Shown: positions 17,950-27,646, counted from the stretch's first letter. The stretch is 64,000 nt of DNA from CAYJAD01 sp964368075 (GCA_964368075.1 CAYJAD010000003.1:27004-91003); one strand, 5' to 3'. The notes: a model not told the origin generated them from the letters alone. Made by a program: numbers and translations.

Positions 17950-18091
17950 CTTCTTTTGAAAGAGGGAAGTAACGGAAAAGTATCTTTTATATTTGTCTGT
18001 AATAAAGCGCCCCTTGTCGCTGTATCTCAGACAAATAATTCTGAAAAGATACTTTTCCGCTGACTGTGTCTCCCCCTCAAAAGAAAGGGAG
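17950..18091. repeat. Long imperfect inverted repeat between rpmE and yqhQ
   Basis: The left arm (17950-17999) and right arm (18027-18091) are reverse complements with small gaps. The core CGGAAAAGTATCTTTT is exact in both, flanked by ATTTGTCTG inside and CTTTTGA plus G-rich sequence outside. The 27-base centre includes AAAGCGCCCCTTGTCGCTG. The 463-base gap holds no gene that I can see. The structure resembles a miniature inverted-repeat element or a long hairpin RNA; no target-site duplication is obvious. Confidence 0.6.
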
Positions 18092-18191
18092 AGACAGCAA
18101 AATGTGCAGTAAAGGCTAGGCAGTTAAAGGCAAGAGCTGTGTAAATACTACGTCTTTTTCAGGTTCTCGCCTTTGTGCAAAAAATGTAGAC

Positions 18192-18404
18192 TTACTTGCT
18201 TTCAAATTTTGCGTACTTTTTGCGGAAGCGGTCAATACGACCAGCTGTATCCAAAAAGCGTTGTTTCCCGGTGTAGTAGGGATGGCATGCGGAACATACT
18301 TCCACAGAGATTTGCTCGCCTTTGGTGGTGAGCAATTGTTCTTCATTACCACAAGCGCAAGTGATTTTGGCTTTGTAGGTTTTGGGATGAATATCTTTTT
18401 TCAT
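18192..18404 (-). CDS. rpmE: 50S ribosomal protein L31, zinc-binding type
   Basis: Ribosomal protein L31 of 70 residues. The zinc ligands are present as CAC near residues 16-18 and CSACHPYYTG near 37, which marks the C+ form. Start KKDIHPKTYKA and the C-terminal basic FRKKYAKFESK are typical. The ATG is preceded by GAGGTAAGAAAA. It is the first gene of the rpmE-yqhQ-prfA run, but a 463-base gap with a large inverted repeat separates it from yqhQ. Confidence 0.96.
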   Translation of the reverse strand: MKKDIHPKTYKAKITCACGNEEQLLTTKGEQISVEVCSACHPYYTGKQRFLDTAGRIDRFRKKYAKFESK

Positions 18405-18559
18405 TTTTCTTACCTCGCATAGTAAAGGGGAAAATTATCTATACCCTTTCTGGGTAATTGGCAAGGGGAAAATGCGTAAAAATTTTTTTATTTTTTTATT
18501 TTTATAGAGATAGTAAAGAAAATACTATACATATGCCGTTACATTTCCCCATGCTCTGA

Positions 18560-18588
18560 CATCCGCTTTTTATAGAATAAAGCAGATG
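18560..18588. other. Small hairpin upstream of tlyA
   Basis: CATC-C-GCTTT and AAAGC-A-GATG pair around a short AT loop with one mismatched position. It lies 45 bases before the tlyA start in an otherwise AT-rich 228-base gap and could be in its leader. There is no T-run, so it is not a terminator. Confidence 0.35.
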
Positions 18589-18632
18589 CTAAAAGCTTGA
18601 GAACACCAATAAAAGAAGATATAGCATAAGCC

Positions 18633-19448
18633 ATGAAAAGTAAAATAACTAAGAAGAATATAATTCATGATAAAGAGGTAAAGACTTCTTTGCCCATATC
18701 TTACACTAAGTCATCGTCAAAAGTTCGTGCCGATCAATTACTTTTTGAGCAAGGCCTAGCCGAAAGCCGCGAGCAAGCAAAGCGCTATATTATGGCAGGT
18801 AAGGTGTATATGGGGGATCCCCCAGTGCCGGTCACAAAACCCGGTCACCCCTATACCAAGGATACAGTGCTACACCTTGTTGGGGTAGAACGCTTTGTCA
18901 GCCGCGGTGCCTACAAATTACTTACAGCCTTGGAGCATTTTCAGCTTAATGTACAGGACTTTGTATGTTTGGATGCAGGGGCTTCTACAGGGGGCTTTAG
19001 CGATTGTTTATTACAGCATGGTGCGGCAAAGGTGTATGCTGTGGATGTGGGGCATGGGCAATTGCATGAAAAATTGCGGCAAGACCCACGTGTTATTAAT
19101 CTGGAAAAAACTAATTTACGCACGGCTACCCCTAGTCTTATTCCAGAAAGTGTAGACCTCATCGTAGCGGATGTTTCCTTTATATCCTTGACTATGGTAT
19201 TACCGCCTTGTATGACTTGGCTTAAGGTGGGGGGGCATGTGCTCGCTCTTATTAAGCCACAATTTGAAGTGGGTGCCCATCAAACTCAAAAGGGTGTGGT
19301 GCGTGACCCAGAAATTCGTCAAGAAGCCGTAGATAAAATAGTTCTTTTTTGCCAAGAAACTTTGGGCTTACATTATGGCGGTATTGTGCCGTCTTCTATT
19401 TTGGGCCCCAAGGGCAATCAAGAATATATAGCCTTTTTTACACGTTGA
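18633..19448 (+). CDS. tlyA: TlyA family rRNA 2'-O-methyltransferase / hemolysin-like protein
   Basis: Protein of 271 residues: an S4 RNA-binding domain (about 32-90, VRADQLLFEQGLAESREQAKR) followed by an FtsJ-like SAM methyltransferase domain. The SAM loop is CLDAGASTGGFSDCLL, followed by VYAVDVGHGQL, VADVSFISL and ALIKPQFE, which supply the Lys and Asp residues of FtsJ-type enzymes. Characterised TlyA enzymes methylate ribosomal RNA. The first 28 residues are basic and unusual, and no strong ribosome site precedes the ATG, so a start further in (for example TTG at codon 23, after AGAGGT) is possible. Confidence 0.88.
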   Translation: MKSKITKKNIIHDKEVKTSLPISYTKSSSKVRADQLLFEQGLAESREQAKRYIMAGKVYMGDPPVPVTKPGHPYTKDTVLHLVGVERFVSRGAYKLLTALEHFQLNVQDFVCLDAGASTGGFSDCLLQHGAAKVYAVDVGHGQLHEKLRQDPRVINLEKTNLRTATPSLIPESVDLIVADVSFISLTMVLPPCMTWLKVGGHVLALIKPQFEVGAHQTQKGVVRDPEIRQEAVDKIVLFCQETLGLHYGGIVPSSILGPKGNQEYIAFFTR

Positions 19449-19544
19449 TACTTTGTTAAGGAAAATTTAATAAATAGCATATATATTCTTTGCCCATGCA
19501 AAGAAGCTATTCTTGCAGACTTCTTTCATATGAGGAAAAATATT

Positions 19545-21014
19545 ATGAATTCTATATCTCAAAATATATTGATTGTGCTCTGTTTGTTTATGATAAGCTG
19601 TGCGCCTTTTGCTCCGGCAGAACGCAAAGCTCTTGGTACTTTGCCTGCCACCATGCCGGAAAAATACCCTTCTAGAATGCAAGCAAAAATAGAACCCACG
19701 CCAGTGGCGCAAGCACAAAGTCCGTGGTGGAATGCCTTTCAAAGCGCAGATTTAAATAGTCTTGTGGAAAAGTCATTGCAAGCCAACTTTGATATTTTAA
19801 CGGCATGGGCCAATGTGCGTCAAAGTGAAGCTGTGGCTCGCAAGGCCGGTGCCGCCTTATTGCCCACACTTAATTTAGATAGCTCTGCAGGTACAAATCG
19901 TTTTTCTTCGCAAAGTATTACCTCACAAACACCGCGCCAAGGTTTAGCTGAAAGCTACAATTTAGGTCTTGCCGCCTCCTATGAGATAGATTTATGGGGT
20001 CGTGCCAATTCACAACAAGAGGCGGAAATTTTACGTACCAAGGCTTCCCGCTTTGATTTGCAAAGTTCGCGTATGACGGTGGCCGCAGAGGTGGCTGATG
20101 CGTGGGCTTCTTTGCTTGGCAACAGGCAAGAGCTACAAGTGCTTAAAGAGCAAATCAAGGTCAACGAGGATTTGGTGGCTTTGCAGACAGTACGCTTTAA
20201 TAATGGTTTAGGCACCAGCCTTGAAGTTTTACAGCAAGAAGAACTCTTAGCCTCCGTGAAGGCCGAGGTTCCGGCTTTACAGCAAAATGCAGCTATCTTA
20301 CGTAATCAATTGGCAATTTTGCAAGGCACCTTGCCGGGAACAGGCATAAGCCTTGATGAAACGGCCTCCTTGCCTGTATTGGAGCCCATGCCTGACCCTG
20401 GTTTGCCTGTGCAACTGCTTGATGCACGCCCCGATGTGGGTGCGGCATGGACACGTCTTGCCGCCGCAGATTGGGATGTATCCGCAGCTCATGCTAATCG
20501 TTATCCCTCTTTGCGTTTAACGGCTTCCGGCATATACCAAGCGGCACAAACTTCATTACTTTTTAGTAATTGGGTAGCGGCCTTGGTGGGTTCTTTAACC
20601 TATCCTCTTTTTGACGGTGGCACCCTTGCCGCCGAAGAAGCACGGGTGAAAGCGCAAGGCGATGCGCAAATACAAAGCTATGCTAAAACTGTCGCATTAG
20701 CTATTCAAGAGGTAGATAACGCTCTTGTGACTGAAAAAGGGCAAGTGACGACTTTACGTCGTTTAAAAGAGCAATATAAATTTGCGCACGCGGCCATGGA
20801 AGAAGCGCGTAATAGCTATTTGGGAGGCGTGTCTTCTTTTTTAAACTATATTACAGAGTTAAAAAATGTACAAAGCCTCGAGCGTAATATTGCTCGACAA
20901 AAAACTTCCGTTGTGCGGGCGCGCATTGGTTTGTATCGTGCGTTAGGCTCTTTAACCTTTCCCGATGTTATACCGCAAGATATGCCCAGCAGTAGCGCGA
21001 AGGTAACTCCCTAA
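19545..21014 (+). CDS. Outer-membrane efflux factor, NodT/TolC family lipoprotein
   Basis: Outer-membrane channel of an RND tripartite pump. The ATG at 19545 has GAGGA upstream and is preferred to 19530. A short signal ends with a lipobox-like FMISC, so it is probably a lipoprotein. Two OEP repeats are visible. The first has NSLVEKSLQANFDILTAWANVRQSEA, LAASYEIDLWG and LGNRQELQVLKEQ. The second has ARPDVGAAWTRLAAADWDV, GSLTYPLFDGG and IQEVDNALVTEKGQ. Length 489 fits the family. It leads the operon, with the adaptor gene 12 bases downstream. Confidence 0.9.
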   Translation: MNSISQNILIVLCLFMISCAPFAPAERKALGTLPATMPEKYPSRMQAKIEPTPVAQAQSPWWNAFQSADLNSLVEKSLQANFDILTAWANVRQSEAVARKAGAALLPTLNLDSSAGTNRFSSQSITSQTPRQGLAESYNLGLAASYEIDLWGRANSQQEAEILRTKASRFDLQSSRMTVAAEVADAWASLLGNRQELQVLKEQIKVNEDLVALQTVRFNNGLGTSLEVLQQEELLASVKAEVPALQQNAAILRNQLAILQGTLPGTGISLDETASLPVLEPMPDPGLPVQLLDARPDVGAAWTRLAAADWDVSAAHANRYPSLRLTASGIYQAAQTSLLFSNWVAALVGSLTYPLFDGGTLAAEEARVKAQGDAQIQSYAKTVALAIQEVDNALVTEKGQVTTLRRLKEQYKFAHAAMEEARNSYLGGVSSFLNYITELKNVQSLERNIARQKTSVVRARIGLYRALGSLTFPDVIPQDMPSSSAKVTP

Positions 21015-21026
21015 AAGGTAAAATTC

Positions 21027-22352
21027 ATGCAGAAAAAAAATAGATTTTCCACAGCTCTCGTTGTCGTGTTGATTCTTTTGGCTGGTGTAGGTTCGGCATT
21101 TTTCTTTATAAAAACCAAACCACAAACCAAAAGAGTGCGTCCGCCGGTGAGTAGCCCCATGGTGACTACTGTAACCTCCCAAAGGGCCGTGGCTGACCTT
21201 GTGGTAGAAGCTCTGGGCACCGTAAAAGCCGATCAAGAAACGGTGGTGCGCGTGCGCGTGGCTGGACAAGTAGAAGAGCTTGGCCCGCAATTTAATGTGG
21301 GTGGCCTTGTACAAAAGGGCAATTTACTTCTTCGTCTTGATGATGATGACTATGTCAATGCCTTGGCCTTAAAGCAATCTGCTTTGGCTAAAGCTAAAGC
21401 GGATTACGATTTGGAAATGGGACAACAAAGGGTAGCCCGCACAGAAATTGCCCAACTTAGCAGAACAGCGCCCGCGGCTGTGCGCAATACAGCTCTTGCT
21501 TTGCGTCAACCTCAATTGGCACAGGCAAAAGCAACTTTGCAAGCAGCAGAAGTGGATGTGAAGCAAGCCAAACTTAATTTAGAACGTACCAAGGTTATGG
21601 TGCCTTATAATGCTTTAGTGACAGCGCGTAATGTGTCTATGGGCAGTCAGGCTTCTCTTTCAGACACCGTGGCTACCTTGGTGGGCACCGATAGTTATCA
21701 TATTGAAGCCGCTATTCCCCTTGATAAACTTCAAGGTCTTGGCATGGATGTCTTTGACGGCACGCCTGTAAAAATTGTCACAGCCACAGGGGCTGTGCGT
21801 GAGGGCAAAGTACGCCATAGCATTGCCACCCTAGACTCCACCACGCGCATGGGGCGTGTACTTATAGAAGTGCATGATCCCTTGGCTTTAAATAGTGATG
21901 AAGCTTCTTTGCTCTTGGGCGATCAAGTTCATGTGGAGTTAAAAGCCGGTACCTTGCCCGATGTGGTGGCATTGCCACGCAGTTCTTTACGCGGCAATAG
22001 CACTTTGTGGGTAGTGAAAAAAGATGCAGAAGGCGGCACCTCTCTAGATATACGTCCCGTAGAAGTCTTATGGAAAGATTCTGATTCACTTTTTGTGGGT
22101 GAGGGGCTGAAGGATGGTGACCTTGTGGTAAATTCTCCTTTAGGGGCTCCCATTCAAGGTATGTCGGTGCGCGTGGCAGGAACCAAGAAAAAGGTCGATT
22201 CTGAAAGACCTGCGGGTGGAGGCACACAACAACCACAAGGTAAGGGCAAAACAAAGCCTGAGCGTACTCCTCAAGAGAAAACTCTCCCTGATGATACTAA
22301 AAAGGAAGCAGTGAAAGCTTCAGATGGTGAAAATAAGGGGAATGCCCAATGA
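21027..22352 (+). CDS. RND efflux periplasmic adaptor (membrane fusion protein)
   Basis: HlyD/AcrA-type adaptor of 441 residues. An N-terminal membrane anchor covers about 6-27. A beta-barrel and lipoyl half follows (GTVKADQETVVRVRVAGQV, VQKGNLLLRLDDDDY), then an alpha-helical hairpin with repeats of Ala/Gln/Lys and the second lipoyl half (VMVPYNALVTARNVSMG). The last 60 residues are Lys/Pro/Gln-rich and look disordered, which is longer than usual. The ATG follows AAGGTAAAATTC. Its stop overlaps the pump start. Confidence 0.92.
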   Translation: MQKKNRFSTALVVVLILLAGVGSAFFFIKTKPQTKRVRPPVSSPMVTTVTSQRAVADLVVEALGTVKADQETVVRVRVAGQVEELGPQFNVGGLVQKGNLLLRLDDDDYVNALALKQSALAKAKADYDLEMGQQRVARTEIAQLSRTAPAAVRNTALALRQPQLAQAKATLQAAEVDVKQAKLNLERTKVMVPYNALVTARNVSMGSQASLSDTVATLVGTDSYHIEAAIPLDKLQGLGMDVFDGTPVKIVTATGAVREGKVRHSIATLDSTTRMGRVLIEVHDPLALNSDEASLLLGDQVHVELKAGTLPDVVALPRSSLRGNSTLWVVKKDAEGGTSLDIRPVEVLWKDSDSLFVGEGLKDGDLVVNSPLGAPIQGMSVRVAGTKKKVDSERPAGGGTQQPQGKGKTKPERTPQEKTLPDDTKKEAVKASDGENKGNAQ

Positions 22353-25300
22353 GTGACGCAACTACCCCCAAAGAAACCCCCGAATATATGAAGGGTTCTA
22401 TAGGCTGGATGGCCAATAATCCTGTGGCCGCCAACCTACTTATGATATTGCTTATGGTCGGTGGTATTATCATGGCTTCTCAAGTTCGCCGTGAAGTATT
22501 CCCTTACTTTGAGCTTACTATAGTGACTGTGTCTGTGACTGTGAGTGGCTCCACACCCGAAGAAATGGAAAAAAGCGTGGCTCAAGCCATTGAAGAGGCT
22601 GTGCAAGGTCTTGATGGGGTGGAAGAAACCACGGCTCAAATTACCAGTGGCTCTGCCACCATAACCATTGAAGGGGCAGACGATGTCGATGGCAATATCT
22701 TATTGCAAGACGTTAAAGCCGCTGTGGATCGCATAACCACTTTTCCTGTAGACGCAGAAAGTCCCATAGTGTCCTTGGCATCATCGCGCCGTGAGGCCAT
22801 TGAGCTTATGGTGGCAGGCGATGTGGATGCGACGTCTTTGCGCTATTGGGCAGAACTTTTAAAAGAGGAACTTATTCAAGATCCGGCTATTACTCAAGTA
22901 GAATTGGAAAATGTGCGTGACCATGAGGTTTGGGTTGAAGTAACACAAGACACCTTGCGTCGCTATGGGCTGACCATGGAAGATGTGTCCAAAGCCATTG
23001 GCAGTGGCGCTGTGCAACAGGGGGGTGGGCGTGTTAATGCCGCCACCGGCGATATTTTATTACGCCTTAATGAAAGGCGCGAATATGCCGCAGACTTTGC
23101 CAATATAGCCATACGTACCAATGCTGACGGTAGCCGTTTACTTTTAGAAGATATTGCTGTCATCACAGATACTTTTGATGACACACGACGCTGGAGCGAG
23201 TTCAATGGGCAGCCAGCTTTTTCCATAGAAGTCTATAGCCTTGGTAAGGAAGACCCCACCGAAGTGGCTGAAGCCGCTTTGCGCATTGCGGATAAATATA
23301 ATGCCATTATGCCAGGGAATCTACGTGTTCATGAGCAGAAAAATATGGCTGATGTTTATACACAACGTAAAGACCTTATGACGGAAAATGCCCTTATGGG
23401 TGTGGCTCTTGTTTTTCTTTGCTTGGCTATATTTTTACGCCCTTCCTTAGCTTTTTGGGTGAGTTTAGGCATTCCCGTGTCTATTCTAGGGGCTTTTTGG
23501 TTCTTTACGCCCTTTGGTATCAGCTTAAATGTTATTTCTATGTTTGCTTTTATCATTACCCTTGGCATTGTGGTAGATGACGCCATTGTGGTGGGGGAAA
23601 ATGTCAGTGCATGGCTTGAGCGCGGCGTGCCCCCCTTAGAAGCGGCTATACGTGGCACCAAGGAAGTGGCTGGCCCTGTAACCTTTTCTGTGCTTACCAA
23701 TATGATTTCCTTTATGCCCATGCTCTTTATTCCCGGTACTATGGGCAAGGTATGGATGGTCATCCCCCTTATTGTTATTGCTGTTTTTATTTGTTCTTTG
23801 CTGGAAAGTGTCTATGTGCTTCCGGCGCACTTAAGCCATTTAAAAAAGCGTGAAGCTACAAGCACAAGCAAGAAAGGTGGTTCTCTTCTTACGGCGCCTT
23901 TTCGAGCTTTTAGCGCTTGGCAAGAACGTTTTAGTAAAAACTTTATGCATTTTGTGGAACATAAATTCGGCCCCTTTGTGGGTAAGGTGTTGGAAAAACG
24001 CTATATAACTTTAGCCATAGGCATTTCCATATTGCTTTTCACTGCAGGCTATGTGATGTCCGGACGTTTAGGTTTTGACCTTATGCCGCGGGTAGAGTCA
24101 GATTATGCTTTTGCGCAGGCCGTTGTGCCGGCAGGTACTTCACGTGCAGAGTTGCATAGAGTGAAAAATGCCATGGTGGATGCCGCTCGAGAAGTGGTGG
24201 ATGCCAATGGTGGCGATGCGCTATCCACAGGTATTCAAGCCGAGGTGAAAGATACCACCATTCATGTTTTGGTGCATTTGGTAGAGCCAGATATTCGCCC
24301 CATAAGCACCGAAGAAGTGACCGAAGCGTGGCGTAAAACCATTGGGGTTATTCCCGGCGTGGAAAGTCTTGTGCTGCAAGCAGACCGCGGCGGCCCCGGC
24401 AGTGGTAGTGGGCTCACTGTGCGTCTTTCACATCGTGATACGGCTACGCTAGAAAAAGCTGCCGAACAACTGGGGGCTCTTATGGCTACCTATGGCGGCG
24501 TGAGCGATGTAGACTTAGGCACGAGCCGTACCATGCGCCAATTTGATGTACGCCTAACGCCGCTGGCAGAGCAATTAGGCTTTACTTCGCAAGAAGTTTC
24601 GCATCAATTGCGCTACGCCTTTGAAGGCATTACTGCTTTACGCCAACAACGTGGCAATAGCGAAATGACCGTACGAGTGCGCTTGCCAGAAGTAGACCGC
24701 AAGCAAGAAGCCACCTTTGAAGAATTGATTTTACGTTCTCCGCAGGGGCAAGAAGTGCTCTTACGTGATATTGTAGATACAGAAGATGGCAGAGCAGATT
24801 CTACCATTCGCCATACCAATGGACGCCGTACAGCCACGGTTACCGCCAACATTACGCCAGCATCTGCCACTGCCGCCATGATGGAAGTTATTGGTTCTGA
24901 AGTTATGCCGCAAATAATGGCAGACTTTGAAGGGCTTACTTGGGAATTTGGCGGACGTCAAAGTGATATGGCCGATAGTACCACAGCTATGATGCTGGGA
25001 CTTGTTATGGCTTTGCTAGGTGTATATGCTTTGCTTGCTATTCCGTTTAAAAGCTATACACAGCCTTTGATTATTATGCTCTCCATTCCTTTTGGCATAG
25101 TAGGCGCCGTGGCAGGGCACTTTATTATGGGGTATAGCCTAAGTGTTATTTCTCTTTTTGGTATTGTGGCTCTTTCCGGTGTGGTGGTAAACGACTCCTT
25201 GGTGCTTATTGACTTTGCCAATAAGGCGCGCCTTGAAGGCATGACACCTTTTGAAGCTGTGCGTCAAGCGGCTATTCAAAGAACGCGGCCTATTTTGCTC

Positions 25301-25552
25301 ACAACCATGACTACATTTTTAGGCTTAATGCCTATTATCTTTGAATCGTCTCGTCAGGCAAAATTTTTGATTCCTGTGGCGCTTTCCTTGGGTTTCGGTA
25401 TTCTTTTTGCCACTTTCATTTGCCTGTTACTGGTACCGGCTTTCTACATGGTACTGGAAGATGTGCAGGATTGGTTTAAGGCGCGTTTTACTTCGCATGA
25501 CCAAGAAGAAAATAAAGATGGACAAGGCGGAAAAAAGGCAGAGCAAATGTAA
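22349..25552 (+). CDS. RND family multidrug/solute efflux pump, inner-membrane subunit
   Basis: Proton-driven RND permease of 1067 residues with the usual 12 helices and two large periplasmic loops. TM1 is near 27-47 (NPVAANLLMILLMVGGIIMA), TM2-6 near 340-500 and TM8-12 near 880-1040. The TM4 proton-relay motif reads GIVVDDAIVVGENV (paired Asp), and the TM11-side motif reads GVVVNDSLVLIDFANKAR. TPEEMEKSVAQAIEEAVQGLDGVE is the typical porter-domain start. The sequence is nearer to the broad AcrB/CzcA-like drug-pump branch than to heavy-metal CusA, but the substrate is unknown. It ends the operon. Confidence 0.93.
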   Translation: MSDATTPKETPEYMKGSIGWMANNPVAANLLMILLMVGGIIMASQVRREVFPYFELTIVTVSVTVSGSTPEEMEKSVAQAIEEAVQGLDGVEETTAQITSGSATITIEGADDVDGNILLQDVKAAVDRITTFPVDAESPIVSLASSRREAIELMVAGDVDATSLRYWAELLKEELIQDPAITQVELENVRDHEVWVEVTQDTLRRYGLTMEDVSKAIGSGAVQQGGGRVNAATGDILLRLNERREYAADFANIAIRTNADGSRLLLEDIAVITDTFDDTRRWSEFNGQPAFSIEVYSLGKEDPTEVAEAALRIADKYNAIMPGNLRVHEQKNMADVYTQRKDLMTENALMGVALVFLCLAIFLRPSLAFWVSLGIPVSILGAFWFFTPFGISLNVISMFAFIITLGIVVDDAIVVGENVSAWLERGVPPLEAAIRGTKEVAGPVTFSVLTNMISFMPMLFIPGTMGKVWMVIPLIVIAVFICSLLESVYVLPAHLSHLKKREATSTSKKGGSLLTAPFRAFSAWQERFSKNFMHFVEHKFGPFVGKVLEKRYITLAIGISILLFTAGYVMSGRLGFDLMPRVESDYAFAQAVVPAGTSRAELHRVKNAMVDAAREVVDANGGDALSTGIQAEVKDTTIHVLVHLVEPDIRPISTEEVTEAWRKTIGVIPGVESLVLQADRGGPGSGSGLTVRLSHRDTATLEKAAEQLGALMATYGGVSDVDLGTSRTMRQFDVRLTPLAEQLGFTSQEVSHQLRYAFEGITALRQQRGNSEMTVRVRLPEVDRKQEATFEELILRSPQGQEVLLRDIVDTEDGRADSTIRHTNGRRTATVTANITPASATAAMMEVIGSEVMPQIMADFEGLTWEFGGRQSDMADSTTAMMLGLVMALLGVYALLAIPFKSYTQPLIIMLSIPFGIVGAVAGHFIMGYSLSVISLFGIVALSGVVVNDSLVLIDFANKARLEGMTPFEAVRQAAIQRTRPILLTTMTTFLGLMPIIFESSRQAKFLIPVALSLGFGILFATFICLLLVPAFYMVLEDVQDWFKARFTSHDQEENKDGQGGKKAEQM

Positions 25553-25571
25553 GGCTTTAGCATAGTATATT

Positions 25572-25610
25572 AAAAAGGCTCCTGCACACTATTTTGTGCA
25601 GGAGCCTTTT
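25572..25610. terminator. Bidirectional terminator, CTCCTGCACA type
   Basis: AAAAGGCTCCTGCACA and TGTGCAGGAGCCTTTT form a perfect 16-bp stem with a seven-base loop. It closes the RND operon on the + strand and slyX on the minus strand. A sister hairpin with the same core is at 35725. Confidence 0.9.
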
Positions 25611-25626
25611 ATTTGATGACGAGCAT

Positions 25627-25839
25627 CTAGAACTTTATACTATGCGGTGGAGATGTGTGCACAAAGCCGCCTTCTTGTTGGTGCTGCACCTGTGTTAATT
25701 TTTCTTCTAGTCTGACTAGTTTTTTTTCTAGTATATCAATATATTTTTGCTGTTCCTGCAAAGCCTCATCGAGTTCTTTGAGCATTTTTTCTTGAAAGTA
25801 CAGGCTTTCTTCCAGTCGTGCCAGTCTTTGTTCTTTCAT
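25627..25839 (-). CDS. slyX: SlyX family protein
   Basis: Small cytoplasmic coiled-coil protein of 70 residues: RLARLEESLYFQEKML, then heptad-like KELDEALQEQQKYIDILEKK, and a C-terminal HTSPPHSIKF that matches the PPH-containing SlyX tail. The ATG at 25839 has AAGGAC upstream. The frame stays open further upstream, but that part overlaps ygiQ and is basic, SlyX-unlike sequence. It overlaps the 3' end of ygiQ by 74 bases, so the two are probably translated from one message. The function of SlyX is not established. Confidence 0.85.
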   Translation of the reverse strand: MKEQRLARLEESLYFQEKMLKELDEALQEQQKYIDILEKKLVRLEEKLTQVQHQQEGGFVHTSPPHSIKF

Positions 25840-27646
25840 GGTTTTGTCCTTGTCTTTGTGCTTTTTCTGTACTTTGCTGCGGTTTATGCTGTTTGCTTCT
25901 GTCGTGTTGCTTTTGTCTTTTTTCAGGGGGACGCCCCATATTTGGCATAAGAATACGATGTTGGTGTAAGCGCGCCGCATCGGTGCGTGCTACATAAATA
26001 GGTTCTTTTTGCGCGTCTAAGCCTGTATAAAACATGGCAGTGGCCACAGTGCCGGGGGTGGGTATAAAGCATTGCACCTGCTGCGGTTTCCAATGTCTTT
26101 CTTCTAGCCATGCGGCAAGATGTTTCATATCCTCATTGCTACAGCCGGGGTAGGCACTCATAAGGTACGGCACCACATATTGTTCACGCCCCACCTTTTG
26201 GCAATGCTTTTGAAAAGCTTGTAAGAAAATCTCAAAAACATGCAAGGGGGGTTTGCGCATAAGGTTTAATACTTCTGGTGCGCTGTGTTCCGGCGCTATT
26301 TTAAGCTGTCCACCGGTAAACTCTTCGGTATAGGCATGAATGGCCTTGGGTTCGTGCATGGCAATATCTGCACGAATACCACTAGCCACGCGCACATGTT
26401 TAATGCCAGAAATATCTTTTATACTGCGTAGCAAATTTACATGATTCATTTGCGGCGTTTTGAAAAAAGGGCATACTTTGGGATGACAGCAAGAATGGCG
26501 TGTGCAAGGTTTGGTAGATGTACATTGCCCCTGCCACATATTGGCCGTGGGGCCGCCTACATCGGAAATGCTACCATGAAAACCTTTTTTCTTGGTCATA
26601 TTTACCGCTTCTTGACGCAAAGAATCGCCGGAGCGCGAGCTGATACGCCGGCCTTGATGTAAAGCTAAAGAACAAAAAGCACAGCCACCGCCGCAACCAC
26701 GATGAGAAGTTATACTGGTGCGTAGCATTTCCTCTGCGGGAATGGGGGCTGTATAGCTTGGGTGTGCCGCGCGTTGAAAAGGCAGAGCATAGAGTACATC
26801 CATTTCTTCTTGGCTAAGGGGGAGAGCCGGCGGCGCCATGAGCAATTCTCTATTTTGATGGCGTTGGCGTAGATGTGCCGTGGCTTGCTTTTGGCATTCT
26901 TGCGATCCTGCATGTACATGCTTTTCCATAAGCAAAGTTATATCCATAAGCAAGGAGGCATCTGCCAGCATATCTTCATGGCTTGGCAGGTCAATATATT
27001 CTACATCATAACGCACATCTTCTATTTTTTGCATCCATGTGGTGCCATTAATATACTCGAGTGCGTGTCCGTCGGCGCAATGGCGAGCAATATCTAAAAT
27101 GGCTCTTTCGCCCATGCCATACACAAGCATATGCGCTTTGGCATCTAATAAAAGAGAGCGTCGCAGACTGTCGCTCCAAAAGTCATAATGGCTCATGCGG
27201 CGTAATGAAGCTTCGATACCGCCCAAGATGAGCGGAAGACCGGGGAAGGCTCTTCGGGCAAGATTAGCATAGACTATAGAAGCCCTATTGGGGCGTGCTC
27301 CTGCTTGTCCGCCGGGGGTATAGCTATCGTCATGACGCTTTTTACGAAAAGCTGTGTAATGAGCCAGCATAGAGTCTAAAGCCCCTGCTGTAATGCCGGC
27401 AAAAAGTTTGGGGCGCCCCATGCGCTCTATGTCTTCAGTATTTTCCCATTGTGGTTGGGCGCAAATACCAACTCTAAAACCGTGCGCCACAAGCCAGCGC
27501 CCCAAAAGTGCCACACCAAAAGCAGGGTGGTCTACATAGGCATCGCCTGTAATAAAGAGAATATCTAAAGCATCCCAACCAAGGGCATGCATTTCCTCTT
27601 GGCTCATGGGTAAAAATGGGGGTTGGGCAAGGGGGGCTGAAATCAT
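25766..27646 (-). CDS. ygiQ: YgiQ family radical SAM protein
   Basis: UPF0313-type radical SAM enzyme of 626 residues. The N-terminal domain starts FLPMSQEEMHALGWDALDILFITGDAYVDHPAFG, a family hallmark. The iron-sulfur motif is HRGCGGGCAFCSLALHQGR (C-x3-C-x2-C), followed by GGPTANMWQ, the second Cys cluster around CTRHSCCHPKVCPFF and EFTGGQLKIAPEHSA. The last 45 residues are Lys/Gln/Arg-rich and probably disordered. The reaction is not known as far as I am aware. No clear ribosome site precedes the ATG at 27646. Confidence 0.9.
   Translation of the reverse strand: MISAPLAQPPFLPMSQEEMHALGWDALDILFITGDAYVDHPAFGVALLGRWLVAHGFRVGICAQPQWENTEDIERMGRPKLFAGITAGALDSMLAHYTAFRKKRHDDSYTPGGQAGARPNRASIVYANLARRAFPGLPLILGGIEASLRRMSHYDFWSDSLRRSLLLDAKAHMLVYGMGERAILDIARHCADGHALEYINGTTWMQKIEDVRYDVEYIDLPSHEDMLADASLLMDITLLMEKHVHAGSQECQKQATAHLRQRHQNRELLMAPPALPLSQEEMDVLYALPFQRAAHPSYTAPIPAEEMLRTSITSHRGCGGGCAFCSLALHQGRRISSRSGDSLRQEAVNMTKKKGFHGSISDVGGPTANMWQGQCTSTKPCTRHSCCHPKVCPFFKTPQMNHVNLLRSIKDISGIKHVRVASGIRADIAMHEPKAIHAYTEEFTGGQLKIAPEHSAPEVLNLMRKPPLHVFEIFLQAFQKHCQKVGREQYVVPYLMSAYPGCSNEDMKHLAAWLEERHWKPQQVQCFIPTPGTVATAMFYTGLDAQKEPIYVARTDAARLHQHRILMPNMGRPPEKRQKQHDRSKQHKPQQSTEKAQRQGQNHERTKTGTTGRKPVLSRKNAQRTR

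Noticed and set aside
19530..19544. Upstream ATG of the outer-membrane factor gene
   Set aside because: The ATG at 19545 has a proper GAGGA site and gives a cleaner lipoprotein signal.
25840..25980. Longer SlyX start within ygiQ
   Set aside because: The extra residues are basic low-complexity and unlike SlyX; the ATG at 25839 has AAGGAC upstream.
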